Shown here: positions 1-11,022 of the stretch, one piece after another
Layout of the letters: the number at the start of each line of letters is the position of its first letter
How positions within the stretch are numbered: the first letter of the stretch is position 1
Source: Wolfiporia cocos
Lineage: Eukaryota; Basidiomycota; Agaricomycetes; Polyporales; Phaeolaceae
Assembly (NCBI GenBank): GCA_029448655.1
Contig: JACCLO010000012.1
Location: 186,001 to 250,000, forward strand
Direction: 5' to 3'
Length of the DNA stretch: 64,000 nt
Notes under the pieces: model-generated
The model's input: only the letters and a program-made list of their open reading frames with translations
Told to the model about the DNA's origin: nothing
Databases searched by the model: none
Position numbers and translations under genes: made by a program

Positions 1-132
1 ACGGCCATCATTCGGCTTGAATCTAACGTATAGTTATGAACCTCGATAAGACTGGTTATTGGACTAGGAACCGTAGATAATTCATAGAAATACCAGAAAA
101 AAATGTAGAAAAGTAAGGGAATTCTTGTGACA
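1..132 (-). repeat. LTR fragment, F-type family, nested in D LTR
   Basis: The stretch ends at 132 with TTCTTGTGACA, the reverse complement of the F-type LTR start (TGTCACAAGAATTC). It aligns with 15885-16020. The rest lies left of the window, so only one flank (133-137, TGAAG) can be read. It seems to be inserted in the D 5' LTR. Confidence 0.75.
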
Positions 133-550
133 TGAAGGGTTATCTGTACTTAAGGGTACCAAGCCAACATGCCGCTATTAACTAAGTAGTTATAGCTTAC
201 GTGATATGGGTAGCTCCGTAGTTACGTCCACGTACGATAACAACATGTACATAACGTGCTACTCAGCGTAGCAACGTCAGCGGCCCGTGGAATATCACAA
301 GCTAGTAGCACAGCATTACTCATATCCCGGTATCGGACTATAGAGTATCACATGCCAGCGCATACTACGCTTACTCATCCACTTCAGCCACAATGACAAC
401 ATGGACCTACGTGTCCAAACTCTCTTACGATTGGTGCGGCCATTACCGGCGCACATGGTCTATTAGAGTACATTCGACTTAGTCGTCTGGTGCATTAGGG
501 CGCACAGACCATCCCATTGTTTGGCTCACAAGGGTGACCAAACACACACA

Positions 551-597
551 TGTATATAAGTGGTTACACTGAGGCTTACACTCCTCAGTTCTATTCT
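551..597 (+). promoter_or_regulatory. D LTR promoter: TATA box, palindrome, inferred RNA start
   Basis: TATATAAG at 553 is followed by the inverted repeat CTGAGG...CCTCAG and then AGTTCTATTCT (587-597). That last stretch matches, with one mismatch, the complement of the D primer-binding site at 1225-1235. By analogy with S. pombe Tf1, the RNA would start at about 587. Confidence 0.6.
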
Positions 598-605
598 CTT
601 ACAAC

Positions 606-1119
606 TGACACAGACTTACTTCTGTGTCCCACCCAACCGCAGTGTCCTGTCTCTAAGGGACCTAGCGTCGTCTATAGGGGAGGCCGCAACACTAAGGGGA
701 GCGGCAACCAGACTAGCAGGTGTAAGACAGAAGGGACGTCGCGCAGGCAGACAAGGAAGTAGAGCCAGAGGGCACACGCGCCCAGATTGACATTAATAGG
801 TCTGAGGTTGTAAGACCTCAGACGCTACTACTTATACATGACGGGACCGCTACGCTATGACTGAGGGGCATACCTTAAAGTGGGCTGGTCTGTGCGCAAT
901 TGTAGGTACAGTGTCATGTGAGGGGATGACTAAGTAAGGGGGCGGTGCCAGGGCGCCACTACTATCAGTCTGGTATCTAATCTATCTATCTACCGGTCAC
1001 GTGCCGTCAGGCAGGGGAGGGCGTAGTGACGAAGGGGTTAGCGAGCCTAAGGGAAGGTGTAGTGACGCGGGATCGAGCCTAGGGGCCCCCGCATTATGTC
1101 AGAGGGTAAAACCGTGACA
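606..1119 (-). repeat. Solo LTR, TRIM-like family
   Basis: TGACACAG...CCGTGACA is flanked on both sides by the TSD ACAAC (601-605 and 1120-1124). The internal order (palindrome, then TTATACATG, then GGTCTGTGCGC) shows minus orientation. Confidence 0.9.
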
Positions 1120-1222
1120 ACAACGGCAGTTGTACTTCTCAAACATCTTGCTACTTTTGCTATCCCTCGCCTCGGCTACAAGTCTCAAGTGTCCCAGTGA
1201 GTCCCCACAGGCATCTGTGTCA

Positions 1223-2003
1223 TTAGAATAGATCTTTTCTACCCCCCAGCATCACTGGCAAGCTGTGCCCTGGGTTTTTTCCCCCTCTAGGGCTAGAATG
1301 AGTTGTAAGCGCACCATCATTGCCTGAAAAGGTTTTGGTGGCCACCGGTTGGGATCTGGGGGATATGGCAACCTTGGCTGACAAGCCTTGGAAGCACCCA
1401 GGAAGCGTCACACTGCCTTAATTGGCAGAAGGACTTCCTAACCCGGACTCCAGGGTTAAGGAGATACGGTCATTGGTTGACAAACCTCTGACTGTGCATG
1501 GTTGAGACCCAGGTCACCTCAACTGGGCCCGGTTTGCTTGAGCGCAGCCGGCACCCCCAGTAGGGTCAGGCTTTTGTGCCTAAGCTACCATGGTGACTGT
1601 CCCTCTTTTGGGACATGGGAATCTTCCAAAGCCGATCCCCAGGTGTAAGGGGCCCGCTTTGAACCCATTTTGGGGAAAGCGGTGAGGGGAATTAACTCCA
1701 GTTAATTCTGCCAAAGGACATGCACGGCAGCCAATAGCATAAATCCTCCGGGTAGCTCGGCGTGTGCACTAGAGAGGCGGTGGCGGTATCTCCCCTGTGA
1801 TTTGCAATCAAAGGGACAGACCCCATCCTCCGCAACCTCTCTAGGTCTAAAGACGGCAACCTCACTGTTGAAGCGAGGAAGACGAAGGGTGTAATACCCG
1901 GTCACTTCCAGTAGTCACAGTCACTGTGGCTACTGCATATCTGATTCCCAACCATGTGACCCAGGCAACCCCTGGCAGTCACCGACTCTACCCTCAGGAG
2001 TAG
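1223..2003 (+). other. D 5' leader with self-priming PBS
   Basis: This non-coding leader starts 2 nt after the LTR with PBS AGAATAGATCT (1225-1235). GGGATCTGGGGGAT lies at 1351-1364. The block up to CTCTACCCTCAGGAG aligns with the leaders of A (to about 25580) and C (to about 35890). It is cut at 2003 by element F; the duplicated AGTAG at 1999-2003 reappears at 12122-12126 on the minus strand, and the leader continues there. Confidence 0.75.
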
Positions 2004-2623
2004 TGTCACAAGAATTCTCCTAGTTTCCCTATATTTCTTACTATTTTTCTGGCAATTCTACAAATTATCTACGACTTTCTAGGCCAATAACTAGCTTATC
2101 ACGGTTCATAAGTAAAGGCTACATATGTGCCGAATGATGGCCGTGTTATCTCCTGTAACGACGGTCTTATCTTATCACTAGTAGTTACCATCAGTCACAT
2201 GTCTAGTTCCTAGCCAATCGGACATTCCGTCCAAAGCAGTCAGCATAACAACGTCAGCGGACCGGGCTTTGGTCACACCCCGTCTTAGTAATGACATAGC
2301 GCAATATATGCCATTGGTGCGGCCTACGCCGCCTTTCTATATCCCGGTTTTGATCGGCATATGTATTTCACACGTATTACTCAGTACTTAGGTATCTGGG
2401 GACTTGTACATATGAATACGGATATTGTATTACCTAATACGTAGTGTTAGGGGTCGTATTTATCATGTATATATACTAGACTTGCTGAGCGCTATTGCCT
2501 CAGTTCTATTCATTGCATTCATACTACGAGTTAACCACTCCGCGTATCCTGCTTAACTCTTACAACTATCCTGCCTAACCAGCAAACCAAGCAACTATTA
2601 CAAGTAAGTGTTATCTTGTGTTA
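2004..2623 (+). repeat. 5' LTR of element F
   Basis: TGTCACAAGAATTCTCC...CTTGTGTTA, 620 bp, uninterrupted. A TATA run at 2468 is followed by a palindrome (CTGAG...CTCAG) and the primer sequence TTCTATTCAT at 2504-2513. It contains the empty target site (around 2395-2415) that T1 occupies in the 3' LTR copy. Confidence 0.9.
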
Positions 2624-3322
2624 TATGAATAGAATTCGCTTTCGCCCCTGCCCCCTATGGGGGTCTGGGATTTTTTCTTCTTAGGGGTTTTCGTCGCTGT
2701 CTGTGCACCCCCGCTCACCGCCAGGCAGCAGGGTTTCCTTAGTGGGCTCTGGGGGAATACGCCTTCGGGAAAATAGCTGGACCGTAGGCTTCAGCGGTAC
2801 CGGGGATTGGCTGACAAGCCTTTCCTCATATGTTGGGAATCAATGGCAACGGTGTAACTTCTTGACCGGGCCGGAGACGACCTTCTAGCCTATCCCCAGG
2901 CGAACAGGGGCCACTCTATTTAGAGTTGGGATGGTGGGCACGAGTTTCCCTGCCTAGAACCGCCGCCGTTAGGCTTCAGAACGATCGAGTTCTGGCCGTG
3001 GCTAGCCGCTGGTCCAGTCAACCCGGCAAAAGGTTTAAACACTGGCAGCCACCTAACTGGAGTGAGGCGTGGGCACATGTGGGGTGTAATACCCCAAATC
3101 CTGCATTCCCAGGCGTCAAGGGAAGATGACCTGCTGTATCCCCCACCTGGTAGCGTGAGAGAGACGCAATCCAGTCACCGACACTAACTCCGGTTGAGGG
3201 CAGAGCACCCATTGACGCCAGAGGATAAGCGCACGACACATCAAGAAGCGACGATAAGCCCCGACAGAAGACCGCATAATTTCCACTAGAAATAGCTTAC
3301 TTAGAACTTCTTTTACATAGTC
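2624..3322 (+). other. F 5' leader with self-priming PBS
   Basis: PBS ATGAATAGAA (2625-2634) is the exact reverse complement of 2504-2513 in the LTR. The leader has the motif GGGCTCTGGGGGAATAC (2744-2760) and a GGCTGACAAGCCTT block shared with D. I see no gene in it. Confidence 0.7.
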
Positions 3323-4729
3323 ATGCCGAAAGCACCCCGTTTCATGGTTAACCCGAGAAACGCCGCCACGGGAGAGCGTGAGGAATGGCACATTGCCTCC
3401 TCTAAATCACTCGAAGATCGTATCACCAATGCGATCGCCCCTAAGCGTGGAAAGTCCCGAAAGGGCAAAGATGTCTTCTACCGGAAGCCGAACCCCGACC
3501 CAGAGGAAATCCGAAGGGTCAAACACGAGGCCGCCCTCAACGACATCAGGTGAAAGAAGCTCGACAAGCTTTTCTGACAGAAGGAGTGTAACGGATGACT
3601 TACTTGTATGGTCTTGGTTGTTAGACGAGCTAAGAGACTAAGTAGTGTTTGCTTGTTAGGCAAGAGTGTTATCGCTGAGTAACAAAGTTGATAGTTCTGG
3701 AGCAATAGCCGCCAGAGGATGCAAGCTTATATACACGTGTGGTAGGACCCCTGGTACTCTAGGTAAGACTAACGATACAGTAGGGCATAGGGCACAGGCC
3801 GGTAATGGCGGTGCTAACGTAGTGTCCGAAGCTTGTGATATGGGGATCCCGGGCTGAGTCATAGGCCGATCGGGATATGTCATTAGTATGACGATTCGTG
3901 AGTAAGGTGTCTACGTTAGAAACGTGATGTGGGTCCGGACTCTGCCCAGAGTCTGGAACGGTGATGTCAGTTATGACGTGGCAGCGCTATTGGTGCTGGA
4001 GATAGGTATCATGTGATGAATAGGTAACGTGGTTAGAGATAAGATAAGACGTCTAGTGTGGGAATGGTCACGTGAGTGATCTATGAGGTTATGGTTTGGT
4101 ACAGCGGCACGGTAGCTTAAGTATAGCTTAGATACAGGATAAGTGCAGATGTTGGAGAACAATTCGGAATAAATGCGAAGAAATGGTGAAAAATACAGGG
4201 AAAATTAGAGAACAGATAAATCTGTGACAAGGAGAAGCTTGAGGCTCGGATCCAGAAACAAAGCCTGGATCAGCTGATCGCTGAGGCAGCTCAGAAGAGG
4301 GTTGAGGAAGAGAGAATGGTGAGGAGTCTTCAGGAGCGAATACAGCCCCCAAAGAAGTCATTGTTAGAAAGAGTGGAGGAGTTAAGGATGCCGGCTGAGT
4401 GGGTCGAAAAGTGAGGACTTCCGAATCCCAAGGATGTCCACTGCATGGAGAAAAAGTGGGACTGGTTCCTGGAGGTCGACAAACAAATGAATGCCGCCCA
4501 CCAGCACCTTTTCCGCTTATGGAAAACTCCCGACGCAACCACCATGGCACCCATTATCGCCAAATTCATGACCCTCATCAGCGACTTCGACGATCTCTCC
4601 ACACACCTGGAGCAAAGGGTCCGTCAGGACTCCATGAAAAACAAAGACCTCCGCCGCCTCGAAAAGTATCTCAGAAGGGTGGAGCACGTTTTTGGAGACT
4701 TAGACGTAAAAAGCACGTTACGTACTTAA
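3323..4729 (+). pseudogene. F ORF1, extra ORF upstream of gag, broken
   Basis: The reading frame starts MPKAPRF and holds a basic N-terminal part. After removal of the solo LTR at 3587-4229 it continues with a helical, Glu/Lys-rich stretch and then a C-terminal part (4445-4729) with a DFDDL...NKDLRRLEKY pattern. That C-terminal pattern resembles the ORF1 C-terminus of A, C and D (ELEDLVDNV...TNRDWRIMKKY) and of B (KFEDIEV...RRRFLRDMKK). In-frame TGA stops lie at 3551 and 4411, both followed by sequence that still reads as coding, and one frame problem lies near the LTR junction. Each TGA could come from CGA. It stands in the place of ORF1 in the related elements, between leader and gag. I know no family for it and cannot give a function. 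Confidence 0.55.
3587..4229 (-). repeat. Solo LTR in F ORF1
   Basis: TGTAACGG...AATCTGTGACA with TSD AGGAG on both sides (3582-3586, 4230-4234). TTATATACACG on the plus strand shows minus orientation. Confidence 0.9.
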
Positions 4730-4830
4730 AAACACATCTAGTACATAGCGGTCTCAACTTCGACCTCGGCAAACCCCAGCTGTAGTAGATAGAAAGTCCT
4801 GAAAAGGCATTATCTTCTGGTGCATGGCAT

Positions 4831-5917
4831 ATGACTGCAAAAGTCCTGAAAAGGCACTTTTTCTTGGATTATCGTTTAAGGAAAAGAATAACTCAAGCTG
4901 ACGAATACTGTCCAGCAATGGTGTCATACACAATCGTCCAAGGTGCCTTGTACAACACCCACAAGGTGGCTACAGCCTACCGCCCCGCTGTCAGCAAGCA
5001 TGCATGGCCCGGAGAGCAGACATGCTTGATGGACTACCTACGAGTCGTATTTGGCATCAGAGTTAGGGGGAGTGTTACCTCCTTCAACTCAATCCCGGCG
5101 CACGTACACCCGTTCCTGAATGTAAACCATACGGCGTACATTAAGTACTACAGCGAGGATTCGATGTGTAACCACATCTCGTGGTGGAGGTGGGACAATT
5201 ACTGTACCGCCATCCCCCTGTCAGACCTCATAGTCCTATATGGCGACATCCACTGGTACTCCCAGGAAACATCGGGTCCTGTACTGCCCCCGGCTCCCAG
5301 AGCCACGTGCCTTTTCAACCCTGAACTGGCGCGAACCGTCCATACCTCCAAACAAAGCGAAACTCCGACAGGCGCCCCCCTGCCAAACAAGCCCCTTTTC
5401 GGAACACTGCCCAACCTTCTCCCAACATATGAGTCCGGAATGCTCGAAACTATAGAGCAACCTTGCCTCTCACAAAACGAGCTCGAGGCCCAAATTCATT
5501 TGAATATGGAGGAAAGGCCGGCACCGGAAATGACACAAGTAGGAATCAATGCCTACAAGGAGGCGCGTTATCACTTGGGCGCCCATCTGTATAGCAACCT
5601 TGCCACATACAAAAGCAGGGTTGACAGGGACATGGAAATGGTCTGGAATAAGACCAATCAAATTCGGAGCCACAATCAGGTACTCCAAAACAGGATCGAA
5701 GCCCTGGAAGAAGCAGAGGCGCTAAGGCATAGCCTGGACTCCCTGACGGAAAATCGGTTCGAAAGAATCGAAAAATCCATCAAAGTCTTGGAAAAGCGTC
5801 CCGCAGCTTCGGCAGGAGGATCCAGTGGTGCCGAGGTCATGGCACTAATCAATCACATTGACCAACTCGAAGCGGAGTTAACCGCTCTAAAAAAAAGGAC
5901 CCGCAGCCGCGCCAGCA
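4831..5917 (+). pseudogene. gag: F gag, 5' half
   Basis: The open frame from ATG 4831 encodes about 362 residues of a Gag N-terminal region: a globular part, then heptad-like coiled coil (residues about 265-350). Its reading frame ends in KKRTRSRAS, but one base less in the A8 run near 5890 would give the Ala/Pro-rich linker seen before the capsid core in related Gags. The sequence is cut at 5917 by LTR X1; the rest lies inverted at 22246-23373. The CAGCA at 5913-5917 is one half of the TSD, and the other half lies at 23369-23373 (reverse complement). Gag would form the particle shell. This copy is dead. Confidence 0.7.
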
Positions 5918-7152
5918 TGTCACAATCCTGTGACTTCCAATGCAGAAGGGCGCGAGTCCTAGTGACGGCCTAGAATACAAGTCCTAGTCATCTGAGAGGA
6001 GCCAATCCAGCTGGAAAGGCTAGATGGCGCATAGTCTCATACAGCAAAGGAGTAGGATAGGAAAAGGGAAACGCCCCTAACATTCATGGTTGAACGCTTA
6101 GATTGTTGAGTCTAGGGAATAAGCCCTAGACGCCTTTGTATTTATATACATGAGATAGCATGTACACTATTGGTAGCTAAGACTGCCCTAAACTAAGGTG
6201 GTCTGTGCATAGTAGGCTGAGTAAGCCCAAAGGTGACATATGGTGTCATAATGGTGTGCTACCCTAAAGATAGCTCACTTGGATTGGTAATGACCTTATC
6301 TATGTAAGAATAGATCTATGAGGTCACTATGATGTCAGTAATGACGCTGCCAGGTTGAGTCCAGGCTAATGATGTCACTAATGATGTAGTTATGGTGCCT
6401 AGTAACGTCTAGGCTTAGATTGGATAGATAGGGTCACCTGACAAGGTGCCTGTGATGGTACCTGGTGCCGCTATCTAATCTGAGAAGTTAGTAAATCATG
6501 TGACCTGCTCAATTGAGGTCACATGACTCGCTAACTTTTGTGACGTGGTTTTCCGCGTCATAGGCCATACACCGTCTCGAACCACCGTAGATATGCTACA
6601 AAGATCACCTGATTTACTTATGAGTTGACGCGTTACCACTATGCCAACCCGTTATACAGAAGGGTCACGTGATGTATTATGTAAGCATTTAGAGTTAGTA
6701 CTTAGCGCTCTGTTAGGCGCATGCGCACAGGCCATGCGCTTTAGGGTAGCCTCGATAGTCAATGCTCGCTTGCATGTATATATACCACAGAGTCTGAGGC
6801 TTACACCTTAGACTTGTCAATTTGACTCTGGGGCGTTCATTCCCCTTACTTGCCATTCCCTCTGCTTGCGTATGCCTGCCTGCTAGTCTGGGAGAACCTC
6901 GACCTCGCTGTAGCCCCTGTGGACTACCCTTAGACGACGACGACGTCGTTGCGTAGGGACCCCTTGGTGTTGAAAGGTGTTAGTGTAAGGGAGTTAGGAC
7001 TAGTGGTGGTGGGGTGTTGGGTGTTGGGTGTGGGCGTCACAAGTTTGTGACATTTTGGGAGGCAGTAGCGCCTCTTGCAATACGCCTAAAGCGCAAGTAT
7101 GGAGGTCAATAGACCAAGGGGGAAGGCTGCACGACTTCATTTATCCGTGACA
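5918..7152 (-). repeat. LTR X1 (interrupted)
   Basis: TGTCACAATCC...TTTATCCGTGACA, 718 bp once the nested LTR and its TSD are removed, exactly the length of X2. TTATATACATG on the plus strand shows minus orientation. The left flank is F gag (CAGCA); the right flank is D RT on the minus strand (CAGTG). Confidence 0.9.
6541..7052 (+). repeat. Solo LTR inside X1
   Basis: TGACGTGG...AAGTTTGTGACA, 512 bp, TSD TTTTG (6536-6540, 7053-7057). X2 keeps the empty site. A second copy of this family lies at 52781-53291. TATATATA is followed by a GAGGCTTACACCTTAGAC palindrome in plus orientation. Confidence 0.92.
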
Positions 7153-8447
7153 CAGTGTAAGTCTATTTTTGTAAAAATAGAGGCATGGCTTAGCCGGTTG
7201 ATGAGGTCGTCAATGCGCGGTATTGGGTATCTGTTCTTGACCGTTAAGTCATTTACCTTTTGGTAATCGACTACCATTCGAAGACCTCCGTCTTTTTTAG
7301 GGACGAAGAAAACCGGTGATGCTATTGTGGACGTGGATGGTCAAATGTATCCTTTTCTTAATTCGTCCTGTATCCAGAGGTCCAGTGAGTTTTCCTCTTT
7401 TGGAGACATTTTGTATGGTCTCACTGGAGGGGGTAACTTCTGATCAGGGATAAACTCAATTCCGTGATCGTATGGCTTTCGTTCCGGCATCCTTTCGGAT
7501 GCCTGCTGGGAAAATACCGTTGGACTGAACTCCTGGTATTGTTCCAGAACGAGTGACTTCCATTTCTGTAAGTCAGCTTCATCCATTTCGTCGTCGTCGT
7601 TCTTTTCAGTAATGACTTGGACGATTTCCATCAGCAGGTTCTCCTGTTCCTCATCGAGGGTTTTTAACCAGGAGATGAACGGGGTTTCCAGATCTTCTTC
7701 GCCAAAGAAGTCTATTGGAAATTCTGCAATGATTTCATGAATGGATTCTGATGAGGTTTCTGCTCCCTCATCAGCGACGGATGCACGTTTTTGCTTCTTA
7801 GTGCATGATTCCGTACAACGATATTTCATTGTGCCTTCCAGCCAATTGAAATCAGGGTTGTGTTCGAGTATCCAGTCGTACCCGAGTATCACATCGATGT
7901 TCTCAATGTCCATAATGTATAGGAATTGAGTCGATTTGTGATACCCGTGTTCGATGTACGCTTTTACTCCAGACGTAATACTACCGGCGGAGTTCTCAGT
8001 TCCGTCGGCATTCCGTATTTCGATCGGACTAATCAGTTTGCTCGTGATTAGTCGTTCTTCTTGGACCAGTGATTTGTTGATCACACTGATGGAGGCACCG
8101 GAATCGATTAGTGCCATTGCTTGTACCTTCTTTCCGTAGACCCACAGCGTAATTTTGACACGAAATGATTTATTCGCATCGTGCGCATCGTTTGTATATA
8201 CATCATATAATTCAAAGAATCACTGTGCAGTCGGGTCCATAGAGAAAGAACTGAATGTGGGGGGCTCCTTACAAGCTAGAGCAGCCACCCTCAGAGAAAA
8301 TCCGACGCACTGGTGCCGAATAAGCCAGTGTTCGTCGCCGGGTTGGGACGTGTCGTCGTCGTTCTCTCCCACCGAGAACGAGACCTTCTTCCTGTCGCTT
8401 CGGTTGCAATGCGATTTGACTCGCAGAGCTCCTCCCCACCCTCTCAT
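7153..8447 (-). pseudogene. pol: D protease and RT N-terminus
   Basis: On the minus strand the frame reads an aspartic protease (ALIDSGASISV, active D-S-G near 8095), a spacer, and the RT entry region (KMSPKEENSLDLWI, then FTKIDLH). It stops at 7153 exactly where LTR X1 begins, in the middle of RT. The next codons (HWGYNNV) are at 34102 on the plus strand, so RT was split by an X insertion with TSD CACTG and then separated by an inversion. There is an in-frame TGA near 8219 (before FFELYD; sister elements have Lys there). Unlike A, the protease-RT junction (SERMPERKPYDH) is in one frame, which shows that the family's protease and polymerase form one ORF. Confidence 0.8.
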
Positions 8448-10886
8448 GGAGTAGGGGGAGCCAGATGAAGCACGTCTTCGAGATGCGTGGTTGGGGCGAG
8501 GAGAACCTGGAGGGTTCCCACAGTATTGGATGTGGGGGCAGCACTCGGGGCTGCCGGTTCTGGAACTTTTTCCCAGATCATTTGGGACCTGTAGGTCTTG
8601 CCATCTGCTGGGGGTCCAGAGTATCCACTTCCAGTCTTCATCTTTGGCTTGTCAGCCGAAGACTTCCCTTTCCCACTATCCGTTTTGGTGGCCTCTTGGG
8701 CGTGCCGTTGCTCGCGGGGGACGAATGTCCCTGCTGCCTTGTCTGCCACTAGCTTAGGGCACTGTTGATGCCAGTGGCCCGTTTGCTTGCAGTAAGTGCA
8801 GGCGTTGGAGGCAACCGTAGTGGGCTTTCCAGCTGGCTGCGACTCACGAGATCTTCCTTTCTCCTTGGCCGCCTTCTTAGATGATGATGATGATGATGAT
8901 GATGGTGTGGCGGCCTTGGGTTCCTCTTTCTTTTCTTTTTCTTTCTTCTCCTCCTTGAAAATACTACCCGTGATCTTCTCAGGGTAGGCCACCTGGTACA
9001 TTTCCAGCCCTAACTCCATGTACTTTTCCCACTCCGTTGGGACGGTGAAGAACGGGGTCTTTTCCAAGACCACGAGGTGTTGGCGAACCAATTCCGGCAG
9101 TGTCTCTTTGAATTCGTAGAGTAGCGTGCCATTGTCGGTTTCAGAGAGCTTGCTGAGGGTACGGAACTTTTCACAATATTTGAAATAGTTTGATTCAACA
9201 AGTTTTTTACCCTTGTCGCCGTAGTACCCACGGATCTCTTGTCATGCAATTTCCTTGTCCGTCTTCTTACCATATTGGTTGTTGAGCATGGTGACGAATT
9301 CCTGCCATGTACCGAGATTTTCACCGCGACCTGCCTTCTCAATGAGGGGCGTCATGAATTTGTACGTGTCCCCAGTAAGACAGAACAGGGCCTGTGTGAC
9401 CTTGTCCTGGTCGACGGTGATCTTAGTGGCGCTGAAATACAGCCTCATTTTCTCGGTGAATTCTTTGGCCAGGACCTTGCTTTCAGATCCGGAGAATTCG
9501 GGTGGTGGGGGAACCTGCACATTTGGGAGCGGAAAAGTGGGGGCCACGGCCTGGGCCTGAGCAGCTGCTTGCTGCGCGGTGGTGGTGGCGGCGTTGAGTT
9601 GGGCGAGAATGCCCGTGCCGGGAGCCTGAGGGGCTGCCGGAGGTGTTGGTGTTGCTGGTACTGGTGGTGGTGGGCGGTTGATGCCCGTTGGAATTTTGGA
9701 CCGGAGGTCCTGGATCTCATCCTCCAAGTCTGCGACTTGGGCCTGGAGGGTGCCGATTTCTGCCTCGGCGGCCTGCTTGAGTTCCTTGATGCGGACTTTG
9801 TAATCCGCGGTGACTTCCCTTTGACACAGACTAACCTGTCTGTGGGACCCTGTACGACAGGGGAATCCTATAACGCAGTACAGGACGGTGCGCGACCGCA
9901 ATAGCGGTGAACTGTCGGCTGTACCCTAAGAAGGGACTCCTAGAGTCGACGTGTTGAGGCAGCGCACAGTCAAGTAAGACGAGATGGGCCCCCGGCCAGA
10001 GTCGCACACAGAACGAGAATAGAAAGGGGCTATGCCCAATTGTCGAGAATCTTAGGAATGGGGAGTAAGCCCACATTCCGTCGTAATAGTACTGCCCTAA
10101 AGAGAAGGCCTGTGCGCCGTATCTACTGGGTCATGTGCTAAGTGACGCATCATGTAACTACTGTGACCATAGTGTGAGTACCGGAGGCGCGCGCTATCCT
10201 ACAGCGCTAACCATACGACCAGGTGACCTGCAATATCTGGGAGGCGCCGGAGGTGGCTACAGCGCAGAGGCGCGGCGTACGCCTAGCGCCACGCGTGCGT
10301 CCTATAGCGAGGGCGTACAAACTATTAGTAGAATAATTTGTGACACCCTTTCCAGGTCGTGCACCATGGACTCGACCGCGGAGACGTACGACCGCATTTG
10401 GTCGAACTTCCTGGTGGTTCGCTCCATGACCCTGTTCTGTTGGGTCACGAGCTGCATCAGGTCGTCGTAAGCGACCGCGTGGGCGCGTTCCACGGCGGTG
10501 TTGACGATCTGGGTGTGGATCTGTTGGATATTGGTGATCTCCACCTCTGTTGCCCCGGTACTCATGCGAGCGAGTACCTGGTCGTCCGTGAGACTGGCCG
10601 GTGCCTGGTAGAGCACCGTGTAGTTTTCATGTCTCCCCATGGGTTCGGGGTAGGGGGTAGACAGCTCCCATGGATCCCGGGATGGGGCTGGGAGCCCTTG
10701 AACCACTGATGGTCAGGGGGTGGACTTCGTCCTCGTGTTCCTCAAAGACATTGATGGGGGACATGGAGGGGGGGGGCACGCCCCAGGGCGAGGCGGCGCG
10801 GGCCGGGTCTCATCTGCGTGGCCGCCGCTGCATGTCCAGCGGTTGGAATTAACGGCAGCGGAGGTGCTTGCTTGAGGTTGAGACAT
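8444..10886 (-). pseudogene. gag: D gag, interrupted by a solo LTR
   Basis: The minus-strand coding region starts at MSQPQAS (10886) and ends at 8444. It holds an N-terminal domain, a coiled coil with an Ala/Pro-rich linker, a retrotransposon capsid core (MRLYFSATKI...LTGDTYKF...GTWQEF) and a CCHC knuckle (CTYCKQTGHWHQQC). A solo LTR lies at 9822-10345 and an in-frame TGA at 9242-9244. The N-terminal frame is lost in runs of C/G near 10770 and 10640. The end (HLEDVL) overlaps the start of the protease frame, as in A and C. Confidence 0.8.
9822..10345 (-). repeat. Solo LTR in D gag, T1-like family
   Basis: TGACACAGAC...AATTTGTGACA, 524 bp, TSD CCCTT (9817-9821, 10346-10350). The internal block GGCGCGCGCTATCCTACAGC and the order of boxes match the T1 LTR, so it is a solo LTR of the TRIM family. 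Confidence 0.9.
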
Positions 10887-11022
10887 TTCTTAAATTCTGT
10901 ATGAGTAATCTTATCTTTCCTTGATCACTTGGAGAGGGAGGTAGAAAAAGTTTAAAGGCTGCTGCTGCCTGCATTTATGATCTTATAGCACTCTATTTCA
11001 GAGAAAAACTGAGCTTGTCAGC

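Larger units (their letters stand above)
1..1222 (+). repeat. 5' LTR of element D (interrupted, start outside window)
   Basis: The blocks 133-605 and 1125-1222 match the middle and 3' parts of the LTR of element A, including the GCGCACAGACC box and TATATAAG at 553. The LTR ends with CTGTGTCA at 1222, followed by a primer-binding site. It is interrupted by a minus-strand LTR (to 132) and a solo LTR (606-1119). Confidence 0.8.

Noticed and set aside
9239..9904. 221-codon frame on the plus strand
   Set aside because: Antisense shadow of D gag on the minus strand, which has the capsid motifs.
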